Shown here: piece by piece, positions 12,941-14,226 of the stretch
Layout of the letters: each line of letters begins with the position of its first letter
How positions within the stretch are numbered: the first letter of the stretch is position 1
Source: Candidatus Raymondbacteria bacterium RIFOXYA2_FULL_49_16
Lineage (GTDB): Bacteria; Fibrobacterota; OXYB2-FULL-49-7; XYB2-FULL-49-35
Length of the DNA stretch: 14,226 bases
Assembly (NCBI GenBank): GCA_001789205.1
Contig: MFYT01000039.1
Coordinates: 1-14,226 of the forward strand
Direction of reading: 5' to 3'
Notes under the pieces: model-generated
Databases searched by the model: none
Told to the model about the DNA's origin: nothing
What the model saw: only the letters and a program-made list of their open reading frames with translations
Translations under genes and position numbers: made by a program

Positions 12941-14226
12941 GTGTTTTTATATTTTATTACCCTGGTTGTATGCGCTGTCATGGTTTATCCACAAACCATT
13001 CCCACGCCCACCTTCTGGCCCGGCAGCAAAACCGCCGCAGTTTCGCTGACGTATGACGACAATCATCCGGTCCAACTGAAATACGCCGTTCCCGAAATGG
13101 CGAAACGCAATGTCAAAGGCACTTTTTTCATTGTTACCGGTGATGCAGGGTGGGGAGCTTCCTACCAGTGGCAACCTATTGACTGGAACCAGGCCATTGC
13201 CATGGCTGATTCGGGGCATGAAATAGGCGGTCATGCCGTCACCCATTCGCCTTCAGTCTCTGAAGTCAGGCCGGCCCTCGACTCTCTACAGTTGCGGTTT
13301 CCGGGAAAGAAATGGTGGACCTGGGCCTATCCTGGAGGCAATTCAGACGCCATGAGCGAAGTCAAACGCTGGTGTATCAGCGCTCGCGGCTGGAATGAAC
13401 AAGGTATAGAGGACAATGTGCCGGCAAATCCATACTTGATTAAAACCATCGGTAATGTCGGAACGATCGCTGATATTGAAAATGCGGTCAACAAATCTGG
13501 ATGGCTGGTGGAAACCATTCATTGCATTTATGGAAGTTCCGGGGAGTGTTCGCTGGGGTCTACCGCTGCGTTAGGTGACTACATAGCCCACCTGGACACT
13601 TTGTCAGCGCGCCGTTCCCTCCTCTGGATAGCACCGTATGGCGATGTTTTTCGGTATATTCAGGAACGCGAAAATGCCACTATTACCCTCTCGGCATCAG
13701 ATGCAATGTCACAAACCTTCAGTTTTACAGACACTCTTCCGGATTCCATCTATAATCTCCCGCTGACCTTGTCCATGTCACTCCCTGCGGGCTGGACAGG
13801 CTGTAAAATCGAGCAAAATGGTAAAGGGCTTTCGCCGGTACTGCAACAAACCCGGGTGATGTTTGATGCTGTTCCGGACAATGGGCCTATTGTTTTGAGT
13901 AAAAGGACTTTACCTGCAAGCCCTTTCAATGCGACGCTTTGGGATTCTGGTACGCCTGAAAGCGGAAGCGGTCCTGACTTGATGGTATATCTTGCGCCGC
14001 AGGGCAGGGCAAATGGCGCCGCGATTATTGTTTGCCCTGGTGGCGGTTACGGAACATTGAAGATTACGGAAGAAGGCACTCAGGTGGCCCAATGGCTGAA
14101 TACCCAGGGAATTGCGGGGATAGTATTACCCTACCGGCTTGCGCGCCATCCGGTTCCGCTGGAAGACGGGCAGCGTGCGGTTCGCCTTGTCCGGGCCAAG
14201 GCTGCTGAATGGGGGTTGGATACGGC
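12941..14226 (+). CDS. Polysaccharide deacetylase (CE4-like) fused to an acetylxylan-esterase-like alpha/beta hydrolase, truncated by the window end
   Basis: 428 complete codons are visible and the frame runs off the window. The start is taken as GTG 12941, because the frame has a stop at 12926-12928 and this codon opens a signal peptide (MFLYFITLVVCAVMVYPQ). No clear ribosome binding site is seen. The first domain is CE4-like: SLTYDD with Asp39 and Asp40, GGHAVTH with metal ligands His98 and His102, and WAYPGG at about 128-132. These define metal-dependent deacetylation of N- or O-acetylated sugars. A beta-rich linker (about 245-320) follows. The second domain (from about 345) has VCPGGGYGTL, an oxyanion-loop motif, then YRL and an HPxPLxDGQRAVRLVR helix, as in BD-FAE/acetylxylan-esterase alpha/beta hydrolases. 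Its nucleophile would lie beyond the window. Two de-acylating domains in one exported chain suggest removal of acyl groups from one polysaccharide. Confidence 0.82.
   Translation, partial: MFLYFITLVVCAVMVYPQTIPTPTFWPGSKTAAVSLTYDDNHPVQLKYAVPEMAKRNVKGTFFIVTGDAGWGASYQWQPIDWNQAIAMADSGHEIGGHAVTHSPSVSEVRPALDSLQLRFPGKKWWTWAYPGGNSDAMSEVKRWCISARGWNEQGIEDNVPANPYLIKTIGNVGTIADIENAVNKSGWLVETIHCIYGSSGECSLGSTAALGDYIAHLDTLSARRSLLWIAPYGDVFRYIQERENATITLSASDAMSQTFSFTDTLPDSIYNLPLTLSMSLPAGWTGCKIEQNGKGLSPVLQQTRVMFDAVPDNGPIVLSKRTLPASPFNATLWDSGTPESGSGPDLMVYLAPQGRANGAAIIVCPGGGYGTLKITEEGTQVAQWLNTQGIAGIVLPYRLARHPVPLEDGQRAVRLVRAKAAEWGLDT

Noticed and set aside
12850-13056. Continuation of the GH4-like frame as a 129-residue protein
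   Set aside because: The second half overlaps the signal peptide and first domain of the deacetylase in another frame and is low in recognisable features; only the first 60 or so codons look like a former gene.

Overview
The window comes from a bacterium that exports proteins through a type IX secretion system (T9SS)-like route. Six intact or nearly intact genes encode a signal peptide followed by a C-terminal sorting domain. That domain has an NPFNP motif, a WNA/WDG turn, a (P)SG-(I/L/M)-Y strand, and a last residue of K or R after three hydrophobic residues. The style (single-strand gene arrays, NPFNP domains, moderate GC) suits the Fibrobacterota/Chitinivibrionales or a neighbour in the FCB group. 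No rRNA or marker gene is present, so this placement is an inference. All genes lie on the + strand.

Layout. 1-93 is the 3' end of a group II intron, with domains V and VI recognisable base by base. It sits inside the signal-peptide region of the first secreted protein, whose in-window exon is 94-1206. Next come a PhoPQ-activated-protein-like alpha/beta hydrolase (1255-2949) and an esterase-like alpha/beta hydrolase (3003-4688). Two tightly spaced genes follow: a REC-PilZ response regulator (4711-5364) and a PIG-L/LmbE-type deacetylase lipoprotein (5394-6215). 6216-6553 is a scar region holding a fragment of an FAD-dependent oxidoreductase and a mini-ORF made of a signal peptide plus half a sorting domain. 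A SASA/sialate O-acetylesterase-type SGNH hydrolase (6631-8313) follows, then a second mini-ORF (8358-8495) and about 180 non-coding bases. A leucine-rich-repeat secreted protein (8678-10873) and a paralogue of the second hydrolase (10902-12632) form an apparent operon. After them come a fragment resembling a GH4 glycosidase (12667-12846) and the start of a polysaccharide deacetylase fused to an acetylxylan-esterase-like alpha/beta hydrolase (12941 to the window end).

How it may work together. Six of the nine substantial proteins look like hydrolases of ester or N-acyl bonds, from at least four unrelated folds (several alpha/beta hydrolases, SGNH/SASA, CE4, LmbE). All are predicted to be exported. 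No intact backbone-cleaving glycosidase is visible. The locus therefore reads as a secreted de-acylation toolkit for a decorated polysaccharide such as xylan, pectin or a host or algal glycan. A REC-PilZ regulator is embedded in it, and an LRR surface protein may serve in binding. The fragments of two carbohydrate-enzyme families and the two collapsed sorting-domain genes suggest the locus was once larger and has been trimmed. The substrate and the functional linkage are inferred, not shown by the sequence.
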